Positions 15,972 through 24,144 of a DNA stretch of 29,449 nucleotides are shown piece after piece (positions within the stretch are counted from its first letter, which is position 1; each line of letters opens with the position of its first letter). The DNA is from CAMCHP01 sp036835325. Lineage in GTDB: Bacteria; Bacteroidota; Bacteroidia; Flavobacteriales_D; Sanyastnellaceae. The stretch lies in assembly GCA_036835325.1 (NCBI GenBank), contig DAITMF010000039.1:1-29449 (forward strand), written 5' to 3'. The notes beneath the pieces are model-generated. The model did no database searches and had not been told where the DNA came from. It saw only the letters and a program-made list of their open reading frames with translations. A program made the position numbers and the translations under genes.

Positions 15972-17099
15972 ATGGGCAACCTTGAACGCCGCAGTTTTTT
16001 GTCGCGCCTATCACTAGGGGTGACTTCATTGCTGGCCCTGCCATTGCGCGGAGCCGCTGCAAACGCTAACGATAAACCAATGGAACAACCTTTGATTCTG
16101 AAAAAAGCACCCATGGGCTTCCAGTGGGAGTGCTTTGACCCGTTTTTGTTTTGTGCCCACCACGAAGATGCCTTTCCTGAAGGCAATCTGCAGTGCGGAC
16201 CGGCAACTCCGGTCGATGACCGTTCGCTGGGCGACGATTTCATCATCAAAGACGGCTTTAGAATGTACCACGGAAAAACGGTTCCGGGTTTTCCCGGCCA
16301 TCCCCACCGCGGGTTTGAAACCGTGACGATTGTCCGCCAAGGCATGGTTGACCATGCCGATTCGCTCGGTGCGGCCGGTCGCTACGGCAACGGCGACGTG
16401 CAGTGGATGACCGCCGGAAAAGGGGTGCAGCACTCCGAAATGTTTCCCTTGCTGAAGACCTCAGAGCCCAATCCGCTCGAGCTCTTTCAGGTGTGGCTGA
16501 ACCTGCCGCGAAAAAGCAAAATGGTCGATGCCCACTTCACCATGTTTTGGGGCGACACCATCCCCAAGTTCAACCATACCGACGCAAACGGCAACGCCAC
16601 CACGGTTGAGGTAATTGCCGGACGTTTGGGCCTGCACACGGCGCCTGCGCCACCGCCCAATTCATGGGCGGCCGACCCTTCGAACCATGTAGCCATTTGG
16701 AACATTCTCCTTGAGCCCGGGGCAGAGTGGGTACTGCCCAAAACCGCCGAAGGCGTGAACCGCACGCTATACTTTTACGAGGGCAACGGCTTAACGGTTG
16801 AAGGGGAGGCACTTCCGCGCTACAACTACGCAATCATCCGTCCGGATGTCAACGTAAAGCTGAAAAACGGCAGCACGCAAGCGGGAATCCTGATGCTGCA
16901 AGGCAAGCCGATTGGCGAACCGGTGATGCAGTACGGTCCGTTCGTGATGAACACCAAAGAAGAAATTCAGCAGGCCTTCGAAGATTACAACCGCACACGC
17001 TTCGGTGGCTGGCCTTGGCCGAAGTACGATCAAGTTCACCCACGTGAGAAAGGCCGCTTTGCACTCCACGCCGACGGCCGCGAAGAACTGAAAGGCTGA
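15972..17099 (+). CDS. Pirin-family cupin protein with twin-arginine signal
   Basis: The 375-residue protein starts MGNLERRSFLSRLSLGVTSL, a good Tat signal: the twin Arg in ERRSFLS is followed by a hydrophobic stretch and a small-residue region (RGAAANA). The pirin domain covers about residues 45-330. It has all four expected metal ligands in the family motifs HPHRGFETVT (H110, H112) and GVQHSEMF (H154, E156), with spacing close to that of known pirins. Pirins are bicupin metalloproteins; some are quercetin dioxygenases and others act as redox-linked regulators. Those are mostly cytoplasmic, so export of the folded metalloprotein by Tat would be unusual. It is also longer than typical pirins (about 230-300 residues) at both ends. 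The stop abuts the convergent argS stop with no gap. Confidence 0.88.
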   Translation: MGNLERRSFLSRLSLGVTSLLALPLRGAAANANDKPMEQPLILKKAPMGFQWECFDPFLFCAHHEDAFPEGNLQCGPATPVDDRSLGDDFIIKDGFRMYHGKTVPGFPGHPHRGFETVTIVRQGMVDHADSLGAAGRYGNGDVQWMTAGKGVQHSEMFPLLKTSEPNPLELFQVWLNLPRKSKMVDAHFTMFWGDTIPKFNHTDANGNATTVEVIAGRLGLHTAPAPPPNSWAADPSNHVAIWNILLEPGAEWVLPKTAEGVNRTLYFYEGNGLTVEGEALPRYNYAIIRPDVNVKLKNGSTQAGILMLQGKPIGEPVMQYGPFVMNTKEEIQQAFEDYNRTRFGGWPWPKYDQVHPREKGRFALHADGREELKG

Positions 17100-18890
17100 T
17101 TACATCTTATCGGGCATGCCAATGCCTAGCAATTCCATTCCGCGCTTTACGACCGCACCTGTTTGACGGGTGATTTCGAGTCGTAAGGCGCGTTTGGCTT
17201 CATCGACCTCTTTCAAGATTGGTGAAACCTGGTAGAACGAGCTGTAGGCCCGCACCAAATCGTAGGTGTAATTGGCAATTTGCGACGGATCGTACTGCGC
17301 AGCCGCCTCTTCAATGACTTGCGGAAATTCGTGCAATTTTCGCAGCAGTTCACGCTCGGCATCGTCAAGGGCAACCCCTTTGTGCACTGCGGGTGCAACC
17401 CCCGCTTCATCGGCCTTTCTGAGCAGCGCCAAGGTGCGAACGTAGTTGAACTGAATGAACGGACCGGTATTGCCGAAGAAATCAATCGACTCTTTTGGGT
17501 CGAACATCATCTTCTTGCGCGGGTCAACCTTGAGCAGGAAGTACTTCAATGCGCCGTAACCGATGGTTTTGCACAACGCGTTCTTTTCGTCGTCGGTCAG
17601 GCCATCCATTTTGCCTTGCTCTTCGGCAATTTCACGCGCTGAAGCGGCCATCTCAGCCAAAAGGTCGTCGGCATCCACAACAGTACCTTCGCGCGACTTC
17701 ATTTTGCCCTCGGGCAACTCCACCATGCCGTAGCTGAGGTGGAAGTTCTTGTCGGCGCGGTCAAAACCGAGTTTTTTCAGAACCAAGAACAGCACTTTGA
17801 AGTGGTATTCTTGCTCGTTGCCAACCGTGTAAATTTGTCCGAGCAGCTTAGGATATTCTCGAAAGCGTAGAACGGCCGTGCCGATGTCTTGCGTCATGTA
17901 AACGGATGTGCCATCGCCGCGAAGCAGCAATTTTTCATCGAGGCCGTCTTGGGTCAAGTCAACCCAAATCGAACCGTCGTCGCGGCGTGTAAACACACCG
18001 GCTTCCAAGCCTTTGATGACTTCATCTTTCCCGGTCAGGTAAGTGTTTGACTCGTAGTACAGTTTATCGAACTCAACGCCCATTTCGAGGTAGGTGGCTT
18101 CGAAACCTGCGTACACCCAGTTGTTCATGCGTTCCCAAAGGGCAAATACTTCCGGGTCTTTTTGCTCCCACTTGACGAGCATCTCGCGTGCTGCAGCCAT
18201 GATGGGTGCTTCGCGCTTGGCGAGCTCCTCATCCATCCCTGAAGCAGCCAGTTCAGCCACCTCTTTTTTGTAGGCTTGGTCGAAGGCCACGTAGTACTTG
18301 CCAACAAGCTTATCGCCTTTTAAACCCGAACTTTCGGGCGTTTCACCGTTTCCAAAGCGCTGCCAGGCCAACATCGACTTGCAGATATGTATACCGCGGT
18401 CATTGATGATTTGCACCTTGACCACGTCGTGTCCGGCGGCCTCCAAGATCCGTGCTACCGAATAGCCCAAGAAGTTGTTGCGCAAATGGCCAAGGTGCAA
18501 AGGCTTGTTGGTATTGGGCGAAGAGTACTCAACCATGAGTTGCCCTTGACTGCCTTTTGGCTTAAAGCCGTAGTTTTGATTTATTGTGGTATCTGTCAGA
18601 AAATCAATCCAATATGCGTCACTAATTTCGAGGTTCAAAAACCCCTTTACGACGTTGAAACCGTCAACTTCGGTCATGGTTTCAGTAAGTGCTCTGCCGA
18701 TGGCTTCTGCCGTAGCTTCCGGTGAAAGTTTGGCGAAGCGCACCAATGGAAACACCACCAAGGTTACCTCACCGCGGAATTCTTTCCGTGTTTTTTGAAG
18801 TTGGAGGGAGGATGGGTCAACGTCGGCGCCGAAGGCTGTTTTGACAAATGCGATGACGTGTTCACGAACACGCGATTCGATACTGAGCAT
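17100..18890 (-). CDS. argS: Arginyl-tRNA synthetase
   Basis: This 596-residue class I synthetase charges tRNA-Arg. The N-terminal Add1 domain (about residues 1-100) is followed by the HIGH-type motif EYSSPNTNKPLHLGHLRNN (HLGH at 132-135), the KMSK-type motif GKMKSREGTVVD (396-400), and a C-terminal DALR anticodon-binding domain (about 475-596). The start MLSIESRVREHV was chosen over an upstream ATG 11 codons earlier, because that longer version would overlap ctlX and adds no family sequence. It lies 5 bases after ctlX, so it is the distal gene of the arginase-ctlX-argS operon. Translation of an essential synthetase therefore depends, at least in part, on the arginine-catabolic promoter. Confidence 0.96.
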   Translation of the reverse strand: MLSIESRVREHVIAFVKTAFGADVDPSSLQLQKTRKEFRGEVTLVVFPLVRFAKLSPEATAEAIGRALTETMTEVDGFNVVKGFLNLEISDAYWIDFLTDTTINQNYGFKPKGSQGQLMVEYSSPNTNKPLHLGHLRNNFLGYSVARILEAAGHDVVKVQIINDRGIHICKSMLAWQRFGNGETPESSGLKGDKLVGKYYVAFDQAYKKEVAELAASGMDEELAKREAPIMAAAREMLVKWEQKDPEVFALWERMNNWVYAGFEATYLEMGVEFDKLYYESNTYLTGKDEVIKGLEAGVFTRRDDGSIWVDLTQDGLDEKLLLRGDGTSVYMTQDIGTAVLRFREYPKLLGQIYTVGNEQEYHFKVLFLVLKKLGFDRADKNFHLSYGMVELPEGKMKSREGTVVDADDLLAEMAASAREIAEEQGKMDGLTDDEKNALCKTIGYGALKYFLLKVDPRKKMMFDPKESIDFFGNTGPFIQFNYVRTLALLRKADEAGVAPAVHKGVALDDAERELLRKLHEFPQVIEEAAAQYDPSQIANYTYDLVRAYSSFYQVSPILKEVDEAKRALRLEITRQTGAVVKRGMELLGIGMPDKM

Positions 18891-18895
18891 AGTGA

Positions 18896-19816
18896 TCAAA
18901 TTCGAGGAAGGAAGACTTCGCACAGCATGCAGCGCGCGCTTCCACCTCCGTAGGTTTCAATGGTTGTTAAATTTACGGGAAGCAAACGGCCGTACTTCGC
19001 AAGTTCGCTGCGTTGTTCAGCGGTAAAAGCCTTGTGAGCAGTCTCACTCATTACGATGAGCGGTGCACCTTCGGCAGTGTTAACTTCAAGGATGTTGGCC
19101 GCAAAGGCTTCAAGCTGGTTTGACGAGATTTCAATCAGTATTTTTCCGGTCGAGAGCACTGCCTTCCGCACTGTTTCACGTTCTGTCGGGTCTGGCACCA
19201 CATCGAGGGCTGCAACAGCGAAATGCGTGCCAATCGACAGCACCACATTGGTGTGGTACACCGGTTTTCCGTTTAACTCAGTCGAAAATACGACGGGGGT
19301 ATAGCCAAACTGTTCACACCAAAGTTCAACGGCGTGTTCATCGGTACGTTCGCTGAGCGCTGCGAAGCACAGTTTGTTAATGCGGTCAAGGACCATGCTC
19401 CCGGTGCCCTCCAAAAAGCGGTTGTGCTCTTCGAATTCGGTGAAGTCAAGCACTTCGTCGAGATCGAGGCCCCAAGCATTGCATACGTCGTAAACCAGCT
19501 GCTCGCGACGTTCTGCGCGCCGGTTTGGCGCTTTCATTGGGTAAATGGCCGCACAACCGTTCTCGTGAAAACTGAGCCAGTTGTTGGGGAATACCGCGTC
19601 AGGCGTATCGGCGTCTTCTTCGGTTTCGAATTCAATGAGGTCTACGCCGTTGTCGCGCAAAAGGTCAGTGAATGCATCGAACTCTTCACGCGCTTGATCG
19701 GCGATTTCGTGATCGCTCAGTTGGCCTCCCGATTGAAAGCTGTTGTCAGCGGTTTGCTCGTTTTTTCGAAAACTGCCCGGTCTGATCATCATCAACCGGT
19801 GGGTGGCTTGTTTCAT
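18896..19816 (-). CDS. ctlX: CtlX-type citrulline utilisation hydrolase (amidinotransferase superfamily)
   Basis: This 306-residue guanidino-group-modifying enzyme has the family residues in order: PDAVFPNNW near 72-80, YPMKAPNRRAERR at 92-104, LEGTGSMVLDR (E136), VYHTNVVLSIG (H188), and the C-terminal nucleophile motif GGGSARCM (C296). The fold is shared with arginine deiminase and dimethylargininase. The NRR-ER and LEGTGSMV motifs fit the group annotated as citrulline utilisation hydrolase CtlX. Its exact substrate is not certain from sequence; citrulline or another ureido/guanidino compound is likely. It sits between arginase (11 bases upstream) and argS (5 bases downstream), consistent with arginine and citrulline catabolism. 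The protein is cytoplasmic. Confidence 0.88.
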   Translation of the reverse strand: MKQATHRLMMIRPGSFRKNEQTADNSFQSGGQLSDHEIADQAREEFDAFTDLLRDNGVDLIEFETEEDADTPDAVFPNNWLSFHENGCAAIYPMKAPNRRAERREQLVYDVCNAWGLDLDEVLDFTEFEEHNRFLEGTGSMVLDRINKLCFAALSERTDEHAVELWCEQFGYTPVVFSTELNGKPVYHTNVVLSIGTHFAVAALDVVPDPTERETVRKAVLSTGKILIEISSNQLEAFAANILEVNTAEGAPLIVMSETAHKAFTAEQRSELAKYGRLLPVNLTTIETYGGGSARCMLCEVFLPRI

Positions 19817-19827
19817 TTATCAGGTTT

Positions 19828-20784
19828 CTACGGGAGGTGTTCAATGCAACCCACAACATGTTCCAAAATACCATGAGCTGTCTCGGCCATGGCATTTCCT
19901 AGCTCGTCGAGAGTGGGGTTAATCTCAACCATTTCGAAGCAAACGACATTCAGCCGTTCGAACAATTGTGTGATAATCTGTTTCGACTCTTCAGGGGTGA
20001 ATCCGTTATCTACCGGTGTGCCTGTGCCGTTCGAGGTATGCGCCGGGTCCATGCTGTCAACATCGAACGAAATGTACACGATGTCGCATGCAGTCAAGCG
20101 CGAACAGGCTTGGTCAATCGACCATTGCAGGCCGTTGGCTCTGAAATCATCAACGGTGATGTTGGGCATACCATAGCGCGCCATGATTTCATCTTCTTCC
20201 TCTTCTGTAGATCGCACACCAAAGAAGACCAAATCTTCGGGATTGACTTTCGGACAAATACCCCACAATTCCTTTACTGCATTCCATTCGGAAATGGTTT
20301 GCGGAACCGGATCATTTTTTCGGCATTCGAGGTTATCTAACCCCAATGCAATGGCCAGAGGCATACCGTGGAAATTTCCGCTCGGAGTAGTGTACGGGGT
20401 GTGCATGTCGGCATGGGCATCCATCCAAACAACCCCCAATCGCTTGTCGGGAAACGCTTTTCTCACCGCTGAAATGGTGCCCGCCGCCACAGAGTGGTCG
20501 CCACCGATGAGCACCGGAAATTGGCCTGCGGCGAAAATCGGGTCTAACACCTTTGCGGTGTCTTTGAAACTGCGTGTAATGGCAGCAATGCGATGGGCAA
20601 ACGGATTCAAATCAGGCTCGTACAACGCTGCGTTGTTGTGCGCAATGTGGTTGATTGGGTAACGCTTCAAGAGGTCGTTCCCGTGCTTCCATCCTGCAAT
20701 GCGGAGAGCATCAAAACCAAGGCTGCTGCCGCGTGTTCCGGCACCGATTTCTGACGGATTGGAGACGAAAATAACCGATTGCAT
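19828..20784 (-). CDS. rocF: Arginase
   Basis: This 318-residue ureohydrolase converts arginine to ornithine and urea with a binuclear manganese centre. Metal ligands are visible in IGGDHSVAAG (H97), VVWMDAHADMHTP (D122, H124, D126) and ISFDVDSMDP (D241, D243). The SNGTGTPVDNGFTPEE loop at about 251-266 is typical of true arginases rather than agmatinases, although agmatinase or formimidoylglutamase activity cannot be fully excluded. The start MQSVIFVSNP was chosen because an ATG 17 codons earlier would lie inside the promoter region. It is the first gene of an operon with ctlX and argS; no urease or ornithine aminotransferase gene is in view. Confidence 0.93.
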   Translation of the reverse strand: MQSVIFVSNPSEIGAGTRGSSLGFDALRIAGWKHGNDLLKRYPINHIAHNNAALYEPDLNPFAHRIAAITRSFKDTAKVLDPIFAAGQFPVLIGGDHSVAAGTISAVRKAFPDKRLGVVWMDAHADMHTPYTTPSGNFHGMPLAIALGLDNLECRKNDPVPQTISEWNAVKELWGICPKVNPEDLVFFGVRSTEEEEDEIMARYGMPNITVDDFRANGLQWSIDQACSRLTACDIVYISFDVDSMDPAHTSNGTGTPVDNGFTPEESKQIITQLFERLNVVCFEMVEINPTLDELGNAMAETAHGILEHVVGCIEHLP

Positions 20785-20816
20785 AATGTGGGTTGAGAGG
20801 TGTCTTAGTAGCTCTA

Positions 20817-20824
20817 CAAAGGTA
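20817..20824 (-). promoter_or_regulatory. -7 promoter element of the arginase-ctlX-argS operon
   Basis: TACCTTTG on the minus strand matches TAnnTTTG exactly, 32 bases before the arginase ATG. A TTGG lies 20 bases further upstream, about where a -33 element is expected. This is the best complete promoter candidate in the window. Confidence 0.6.
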
Positions 20825-20893
20825 GCCCATCGCACTTATCAATACCAAGCTGTCAACTCAATTTTCATTCACCTAAAATCCACCGATGTGTTT

Positions 20894-20901
20894 TATCTTT
20901 C
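20894..20901 (+). promoter_or_regulatory. Weak -7 element before the GLPGLI-like lipoprotein gene
   Basis: TATCTTTC has one mismatch (final base) to TAnnTTTG and lies 22 bases before the ATG at 20924. Confidence 0.3.
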
Positions 20902-20923
20902 TTGCGCCTGAAACGTGTAGCTG

Positions 20924-21655
20924 ATGAATACGCCGAAACTGCCAAGCCCCGTCGCCCAACGATTGAGCAACGTGTGCCTTATGATTGCCTTGCCTGTGTT
21001 AATCTTCACCCTCGCCGGTTGCGAGTTCGATCGGCCTGAGGCCGAAGGGCGTATCTATTATGAACTGAGCTTTCCCTTCCTCGAGGGCAACATCCTTGAA
21101 AACGTATTTCCCACTGAAATGGTGCTGTCGTTTAAAGACGATCGAATGACCGGCGAAATACGGTCGCTCGGTGGAATTATGAAAACCTCGTTCATTACCG
21201 ACAATGATGCCAAGACAATTCAGCAAATGCTGAAGAACTACAGCGATTACACCTACGCTAGCTTCACTGAAGAAGGCCTGAATGAACTTCTGAGTTCGCA
21301 GCCGGGAGTGCGCATTGAAACAACCAATGATTCGGCATTCGTCGCAGGGTACAAGTGCGCGGTTTCGGTAGCCTACTTCTTGATTGATTCAGTTCCGCCG
21401 ATTCAACTCTTCCACACCAACCAAATCGATATTGAAGAGCCAAATTGGTATACCCAATTCAACGAGCTCAATGAGGTGCTACTGGGCTATGAAGTTGAAC
21501 AATTCGGAATGCGTATGAAGCTGATGGCCACACAGGTCATCAAATGCGAGGTGCCCGAGGCTTCGTTTGTTGTTGATCAAAAATACAAGGAAGTAACCGG
21601 CAGTCAGCTTTCTGAACAGCTCAAAACGCTACTCAACGAGTACCTTGAAGATTAA
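20924..21655 (+). CDS. Lipoprotein, GLPGLI/DUF4412-like
   Basis: The 243-residue product has a hydrophobic signal ending in the lipobox LAGC (C33), so it is a probable outer-membrane or periplasmic lipoprotein. The mature part shows a pattern seen in GLPGLI/DUF4412-type proteins: an initial IYYELSF strand, a FPTEMVLSFKDDRM stretch, VAGYKCAVSVAYF near residue 150 (the GYKC element), and VLLGYEVEQFGMRMKLMATQV near residue 190. The family function is unknown. An internal Met at residue 20 would give a signal lacking positive charges, so I kept the longer start. The stop shares the bases TTAA with the convergent lipoprotein gene. The family call is tentative; the lipoprotein call is firmer. Confidence 0.6.
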   Translation: MNTPKLPSPVAQRLSNVCLMIALPVLIFTLAGCEFDRPEAEGRIYYELSFPFLEGNILENVFPTEMVLSFKDDRMTGEIRSLGGIMKTSFITDNDAKTIQQMLKNYSDYTYASFTEEGLNELLSSQPGVRIETTNDSAFVAGYKCAVSVAYFLIDSVPPIQLFHTNQIDIEEPNWYTQFNELNEVLLGYEVEQFGMRMKLMATQVIKCEVPEASFVVDQKYKEVTGSQLSEQLKTLLNEYLED

Positions 21656-22344
21656 ACTCCCAAATGCTTCCGTGCCTTGGTTTCAAATTGCTTCATGTCT
21701 TGCAGATTGAAGGTTTGAAACAAGGTTGTTGCAAGGCCAGAGCGCAATACTTCCTCATTCAGAATGTAGACGTCTCCGGCATCGGTCTTGAAAAAGAAAA
21801 ACTTAATGGGGCCGTCTATTAGGTAGGTATTGTTCGAAGCATCTTTGGTGTAGTACTGCCTGCCATACGTGTCTTTGATGTTGACTTCGTAAGCATTGAA
21901 TTTCTCAGCCATTTGCCCCGTGAGCGTGATGCTGTGCTTGACTTGGTACATCGCAAAACATACTTCGTAGCCGGTTTCTTGGTAGAACGGCGACACCCAC
22001 AGCAATTCGAAGTCAGTAAAGGCCTGCTCAATACCAAATGAGCGCTGACTGGCAAGTGCTTCGGCAAGTTGCGCCTTATCGGTTTCACTACCGTAAATTT
22101 TCGGCAAGTAATGCTCTACACTTGCTGCATAATCACCTGCCGTTTGGTCGCTTAATAAAGCTGAAAGCCGGTTGTCAATCTTCACGCGGTCTTCTTCACT
22201 CAAACCAATCGCTTGAAAATCGTCCTTTTTGACCTCCTTAGCTGCGGTTTCGCCTTTGGCGGATGAGGGGCTATCTTCTGAGCACGAAGAAAGCACGAGG
22301 GTAGCGATTGCGGTCAATGCCGCTGTTTTGAAAAGCTGTTTCAT
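21652..22344 (-). CDS. Uncharacterised lipoprotein, possibly surface exposed
   Basis: I do not recognise the family. The 230-residue protein has a classical lipoprotein signal with lipobox VLSSC (C21). The next residues are SED, and this Ser-acidic run resembles the lipoprotein export signal that sends Bacteroidota lipoproteins to the cell surface. A low-complexity Ser/Lys/Ala linker (to about residue 45) precedes a globular domain. That domain contains IYGSETDKAQLAEALASQ, a central VCFAMYQVKHSITLTGQM strand pair and KFFFFKTDAGDVYIL, somewhat like ligand-binding or NTF2-like folds, though this is a guess. It has its own promoter-like TACCTTTG. The stop overlaps that of the convergent lipoprotein gene by 4 bases. 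Confidence 0.65.
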   Translation of the reverse strand: MKQLFKTAALTAIATLVLSSCSEDSPSSAKGETAAKEVKKDDFQAIGLSEEDRVKIDNRLSALLSDQTAGDYAASVEHYLPKIYGSETDKAQLAEALASQRSFGIEQAFTDFELLWVSPFYQETGYEVCFAMYQVKHSITLTGQMAEKFNAYEVNIKDTYGRQYYTKDASNNTYLIDGPIKFFFFKTDAGDVYILNEEVLRSGLATTLFQTFNLQDMKQFETKARKHLGV

Positions 22345-22361
22345 GGTACAAAGTCAGGTGC

Positions 22362-22369
22362 CAAAGGTA
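22362..22369 (-). promoter_or_regulatory. -7 promoter element of the lipoprotein gene at 21652-22344
   Basis: TACCTTTG on the minus strand matches TAnnTTTG exactly and lies 17 bases before the ATG. Confidence 0.55.
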
Positions 22370-22456
22370 AACGATTGGATGCGTATTTGCGACTTGTCAA
22401 CACTCTGAGTTGAGTCCTTTGTCAAGGGAAGTGCTTGCAAGCCTGAGCAATCTCGC

Positions 22457-22464
22457 TATCTTCG
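22457..22464 (+). promoter_or_regulatory. Possible -7 element of the DUF5723 gene
   Basis: TATCTTCG is one base from TAnnTTTG and lies 18 bases before the ATG at 22483. The 10-base palindrome GCTTGCAAGC sits at 22433-22442, near the expected -33 region. Confidence 0.4.
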
Positions 22465-22482
22465 AACAAAACACAACTCCGA

Positions 22483-23946
22483 ATGAATCGCATACTACTC
22501 GTAGCAGCAGCACTTGCAAGCGCTAGCTTGGTCTCAGCACAAACCGAAATGGGGGTTTTCTCAGCCACCGGCAGGGGAGCGGCGACGCCGTTTGTTACTG
22601 ACTACCATGCCATCGGTATCAATCCCGCTAACCTGAACCTCACCCCGGAATTCGAAGGCAAAACCGTCACCTTCGGTATGGCCGAAGGTGCCGCTTCAAT
22701 GTATTCCGGTTTCCTAAACAAGTCGGAAGTCCGCAACACGCTCTTCCGTCGTCCGTTCGATGAACTTAGCCAAGCCGAACGCGCAGAATACGCCAATCAA
22801 ATGGCAGGCGAAAGCACCGAGATCAACCTAAATGTCATCTCAGCCGGTTTTGCCATCAACGACGACAAGGCCGGTGGCTTCGCATTCAGCATCCGCGAAC
22901 GCATCACCACCAACGCACGCTTCGGTCAAATGGCCTCTGATTTGGTGTTTCTTGGCCGCACAGCTCCTTACTTCACAGAATTGGTGCTTGCCAATGGCGA
23001 TACGATTCCCAACTCCGGAAACCTCAGTGCCGACACCCTCAACCAAGTGCAACAAGGCATTGTTGCTCCTGCTGATGCATTGTTGTTTTCGCAGCTGCTT
23101 GATGGCACTTCGGTAGGCTTCAGCTGGATTCGCGAGTTCAACATCGCCTACGGTAAACGGCTGTACAAAAACGAAAGCATCGAACTCCATGGAGGCATCG
23201 GTGCCAAACTCCTTATCGGCAATGCCTGGATGCAAGTTGACGTCGATGGAAGCAACGTAAACGCCTTCTCAGCCTTGTCTCCGGTGTTCAACATCAACTA
23301 CGGCGAAATCGCGAACTCAAATCCGTCAACCCTTCCGGCCGATGCTCCGGCTCTGCGCCCGGTCGGCTTAGGGTGGGGCATCGACCTCGGTACAACCGTG
23401 GTCATCAAAGAAAAACTCTTCCTCTCTGCCGCGATAACCGATATCGGCCGCATGCGGTGGGACGGCAACCTGTATGAACTCAATGATGTGCTCTTTACCG
23501 AATTCGCCGATGCCGGCGCCGAAAGTGCCGATGTCGTCAATGAAGTAATCAATTTTGCGAGTCCTGAGTCACTGCTCGAGTGGAAAGGAAGCGAGAGCCG
23601 AACCACCAATTTGCCCACCACCGCACGCATAGGCATCGGCTTTGAAGTGAGCAAAAAACTGCGCCTCGCCGCCGATGCAGTCGTTCCGGTGAACGACAAT
23701 GTGGTCAACTACGACAATCCGATTGTGGCCATCGGCGCCGATGTCACTCCGCTCAACTTCCTCCGACTTTCCGCCGGCTTTATTTCAGGCAACAACCGTG
23801 AAGCACTCGTGCCTGTCGGCATAACCTTCATGGTCAACGAAGGGGCTTGGGAATTCGGTTTCGCATCGCGTGACTTGGTGACATGGTTTACCAATGAAAA
23901 CCCCACCGCTTCACTGAGTTGGGGCTTCTTGCGATTCAGGGTGTAG
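22483..23946 (+). CDS. DUF5723-type outer-membrane beta-barrel protein
   Basis: This 487-residue protein has a signal peptide (MNRILLVAAALASASLVSAQ, with Gln after the likely cleavage site). Its N-terminal region, GRGAATPFVTDYHAIGINPA near residue 30, is typical of DUF5723 proteins and of PorV/FadL-like barrels that begin with an INPANL motif. Many alternating strands follow, including ISAGFAINDDKAGGFAFS, FNIAYGKRLYKN and RIGIGFEVSKKLRLAADAV. The final residue cluster SLSWGFLRFRV ends in an aromatic/hydrophobic strand, as expected for an outer-membrane barrel. The function is unknown. It stands alone between divergent and downstream genes and is followed by a 223-base structured region ending in a strong terminator. 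Confidence 0.85.
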   Translation: MNRILLVAAALASASLVSAQTEMGVFSATGRGAATPFVTDYHAIGINPANLNLTPEFEGKTVTFGMAEGAASMYSGFLNKSEVRNTLFRRPFDELSQAERAEYANQMAGESTEINLNVISAGFAINDDKAGGFAFSIRERITTNARFGQMASDLVFLGRTAPYFTELVLANGDTIPNSGNLSADTLNQVQQGIVAPADALLFSQLLDGTSVGFSWIREFNIAYGKRLYKNESIELHGGIGAKLLIGNAWMQVDVDGSNVNAFSALSPVFNINYGEIANSNPSTLPADAPALRPVGLGWGIDLGTTVVIKEKLFLSAAITDIGRMRWDGNLYELNDVLFTEFADAGAESADVVNEVINFASPESLLEWKGSESRTTNLPTTARIGIGFEVSKKLRLAADAVVPVNDNVVNYDNPIVAIGADVTPLNFLRLSAGFISGNNREALVPVGITFMVNEGAWEFGFASRDLVTWFTNENPTASLSWGFLRFRV

Positions 23947-23964
23947 GAATTGTACGACGCGCAA

Positions 23965-24056
23965 GCAGGAGTTTATCTGACCAACCCAAGATCAGTACCT
24001 GCGTTAAAAACCGTGTACGTGAACAACACACTCCCCACAGGTTGACTGCGTACACC
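23965..24056 (+). other. Two structured RNA hairpins in the 3' region of the DUF5723 transcript (candidate ncRNA or 3' UTR element)
   Basis: The first hairpin pairs GCAGG (23965-23969) with CCTGC (23998-24002), with an inner CTGA/TCAG stem (23977-23980 with 23992-23995). The second pairs GTGTACG (24013-24019) with CGTACAC (24049-24055); two wobble pairs, a 2x2 internal loop and a CAAC/GTTG stem close a 13-base loop containing CTCCCC. A terminator follows directly at 24071. No open reading frame of note covers the region. I see no TAnnTTTG element inside it, so it is more likely a 3' UTR or a processed RNA than an independently transcribed gene. Base pairing was judged by eye. Confidence 0.35.
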
Positions 24057-24070
24057 TTGAAAATCCGGTA

Positions 24071-24102
24071 AAGTCTGGTGCCCACGCGCCAGACTTTTTT
24101 TT
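24071..24102 (+). terminator. Rho-independent terminator after the DUF5723 gene
   Basis: An 11-base-pair stem (AAGTCTGGTGC with GCGCCAGACTT, one wobble), a CCAC loop and a run of eight T follow in order. It lies about 125 bases after the DUF5723 stop and upstream of the msrA promoter region. Confidence 0.85.
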
Positions 24103-24136
24103 GTTTTATTGTGCGCTAACGAGTCAATTGGCGTTG

Positions 24137-24144
24137 TAAATTCG
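24137..24144 (+). promoter_or_regulatory. Possible -7 element of msrA
   Basis: TAAATTCG is one base from TAnnTTTG, 25 bases before the msrA ATG and just downstream of the preceding terminator. Confidence 0.35.

Noticed and set aside
22433..22442. Palindrome GCTTGCAAGC upstream of the DUF5723 gene
   Set aside because: A single 10-base palindrome with no second copy is too common to call an operator; it is noted only beside the promoter entry.
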